From: CAMPJU01 sp046566095
Lineage (GTDB): Bacteria; Pseudomonadota; Gammaproteobacteria; Xanthomonadales; Xanthomonadaceae
DNA length: 6,235 nt
NCBI GenBank assembly: GCA_046566095.1
Contig: JBKHXI010000032.1
Span: 1-6,235, forward strand
Direction of reading: 5' to 3'
A program made the position numbers and the translations under genes. Under the pieces are notes generated by a model. The model searched no databases and was not told the DNA's origin. It saw only the letters and a list, made by a program, of their open reading frames with translations. Below are positions 5,548-6,235 of this stretch, in pieces. Numbering within the stretch: position 1 is the first letter of the stretch; each line of letters opens with the position of its first letter.

Positions 5548-5623
5548 GGGTCCGCATGCAGGGCCGCGGCGGAGGCGGGAATGGGCACCATTTGCGCGGT
5601 GGCGCATGGTGCGGGGCGGACCC
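5548..5623. repeat. Nested inverted repeats upstream of the Fur-box promoter
   Basis: An outer pair GGGTCCGC (5548-5555) and GCGGACCC (5616-5623) encloses an inner pair GCACCAT (5585-5591) and ATGGTGC (5606-5612). All 8 and 7 base pairs are perfect. The outer arm starts four bases upstream of the -35 box of the lipoprotein gene. It may be an operator, a structured transcript or a decayed repeat; nothing in the sequence decides which. Confidence 0.45.
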
Positions 5624-5690
5624 GGGCTCGGGCTCGGGGCGGGAGGCTACTCCTGTGCGTGTTGGACGGCGTGGCTGCAAGCGGGCGGGG

Positions 5691-5715
5691 GATCGCGCCC
5701 CAGGGGCGCTCCTAC
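5691..5715 (-). repeat. GTAG-type REP element, copy D
   Basis: Read on the minus strand it matches copies A and E at 24 of 25 bases. The only change is T to G at element position 15, within the CTT loop, so the stem is intact. It is the inverted partner of copy E, 34 bases away. Confidence 0.88.
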
Positions 5716-5749
5716 GGGAGGGTGGCGCGCTTCGGCTGCTGGCCCGTTT

Positions 5750-5774
5750 GTAGGAGCGCCCCTTGGGCGCGATC
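5750..5774 (+). repeat. GTAG-type REP element, copy E
   Basis: Identical to copy A (3771-3795) over all 25 bases. With copy D it forms an inverted dimer in the divergent lipoprotein/chrA region. Confidence 0.88.
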
Positions 5775-5834
5775 GGCGAGTTTCCGGCATCGATGCGCTG
5801 CGCGGCGCAGGCACTGCGGTAGTCTGGCGCCATC

Positions 5835-5860
5835 GCGCAGGATCGATGCGCAGGATCGAT
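5835..5860 (+). repeat. 13-bp perfect tandem duplication in the chrA leader
   Basis: GCGCAGGATCGAT occurs at 5835-5847 and again directly at 5848-5860. A third, partial unit (GCGCAGG) starts at 5862, and looser GCAGG repeats follow towards the chrA ribosome-binding site. It lies downstream of the possible chrA -10, so it would be in the 5' untranslated region. Confidence 0.7.
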
Positions 5861-5895
5861 CGCGCAGGTCGGGCGCAGGCCCCGCAGGATCCCGG

Positions 5896-6235
5896 ATGGC
5901 GTCGCAGCCCGCACCCGTCGTCGAGCCCGAGGTCTGCCTGCGCGAGGCCGCCCGGGTCTGGGCGCGGATCGGGCTGCTGAGCTTCGGCGGACCGGCCGGG
6001 CAGATCGCGCTGATGCATCGCGAGCTGGTGGAGAAGCGGCGCTGGATCAGCGACGCGCGCTTCCTGCACGCGCTCAACTACTGCATGCTGCTGCCGGGCC
6101 CCGAGGCCGCGCAGCTGGCGATCTACATCGGCTGGCTGCTGCATCGCACGATCGGCGGGCTGATCGCGGGCCTGCTGTTCGTGCTGCCCGGCTTCCTGGT
6201 GATCCTGGCGCTGAGCATCGCCTACGTGCGCCTGG
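5896..6235 (+). CDS. chrA: Chromate transporter, ChrA family (5' part, cut by window)
   Basis: An inner-membrane transporter of the CHR superfamily; characterised members export chromate using the proton-motive force. The first 113 residues are visible. After a short polar N-terminus comes [21 protein letters not shown] (about 16-36), with the family-typical [12 protein letters not shown]. Next is [35 protein letters not shown] (45-79), whose [11 protein letters not shown] is the most characteristic CHR signature. A hydrophobic segment [23 protein letters not shown] (89-111) fits a membrane helix. The ATG has AGGA (5886-5889) six bases upstream. The gene is divergent from the Fur-box lipoprotein gene. 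Whether it is a full-length two-domain protein cannot be seen. Family members also occur in strains without chromate resistance, so the substrate is tentative. Confidence 0.93.
   Translation, partial: MASQPAPVVEPEVCLREAARVWARIGLLSFGGPAGQIALMHRELVEKRRWISDARFLHALNYCMLLPGPEAAQLAIYIGWLLHRTIGGLIAGLLFVLPGFLVILALSIAYVRL

Larger units (their letters stand above)
5487..5895. other. Divergent intergenic region between the lipoprotein gene and chrA
   Basis: No gene is supported in these 409 bases; open frames here are shadows of repeats. From the left it holds the lipoprotein promoter with Fur box, a nested inverted-repeat block (5548-5623), a G-rich stretch with CGGGCT duplicated near 5622-5635, an inverted REP pair (5691-5715 and 5750-5774), and a short tandem duplication (5835-5860) in the chrA leader. 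For chrA, GGTAGTCTGG with TAGTCT at 5820-5825 could be a -10, but no -35 is seen. Confidence 0.6.

Noticed and set aside
4109..5753. Long plus-strand frames opposite fpr and the lipoprotein gene (291 and 330 codons).
   Set aside because: They are antisense shadows, rich in Arg, Gly and Val, over genes with recognised motifs and promoters.
3771..5774. A CRISPR array or transposon ends formed by the repeated 25-mers.
   Set aside because: The copies are irregularly spaced, occur in both orientations and are palindromic, with no spacer pattern and no transposase in the window; they fit REP elements.
5647..6144. Minus-strand frames through the REP pair and the start of chrA.
   Set aside because: The translated repeats ([12 protein letters not shown] stretches) come from REP DNA and the rest is antisense to the conserved ChrA signatures.

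Overview
The window is very GC-rich (by eye around 70%) with strong third-position GC bias. That bias produces long antisense shadow frames, including one of nearly 1,000 codons opposite the first gene. The gene set suggests a gammaproteobacterium of the Xanthomonadaceae/Lysobacteraceae (Lysobacter, Luteimonas or Stenotrophomonas type): a lipoprotein-type M3 peptidase, a subclass IA ferredoxin-NADP reductase ending in FVEK, a Cys-rich CBS-pair protein, and 25-nt REP elements that start with GTAG. The genus assignment is inference from gene style and repeats, not from a marker gene.

Layout from left to right. (1) A partial minus-strand gene for an exported M3 zinc metallopeptidase (peptidyl-dipeptidase Dcp type) runs off the left edge. 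(2) A divergent 196-bp gap follows. (3) Next is a plus-strand 139-residue CBS-pair protein, then a perfect 9-bp hairpin. (4) A plus-strand 131-residue protein of probable STAS/SpoIIAA-like fold follows. (5) An 83-bp convergent gap carries a dispersed repeat of the GTCATCCCGAGCG type. (6) A minus-strand single-domain universal stress protein follows. (7) A 326-bp gap holds a pair of inverted GTAG REP elements and a third REP forming a perfect hairpin directly after the stop of the next gene. (8) The minus-strand ferredoxin-NADP reductase (fpr) has a recognisable sigma70 promoter. (9) A minus-strand lipoprotein of unknown function, rich in conserved-looking His/Cys positions, has a near-consensus sigma70 promoter overlapped by a probable Fur box. 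(10) A 409-bp divergent region holds nested inverted repeats, a second inverted REP pair and a 13-bp tandem duplication. (11) The 5' end of a plus-strand chromate transporter (ChrA family) runs off the right edge.

The genes do not form one pathway. CBS, STAS-like and Usp proteins suggest a loose stress/energy-sensing neighbourhood, while fpr and the Fur-box lipoprotein point to redox and iron handling. I see no complete new multi-gene system. The most rewarding items are the apparently iron-regulated unknown lipoprotein, the REP family with compensatory stem substitutions, and the fpr promoter whose -35 box sits in the loop of the upstream gene's terminator-like hairpin.
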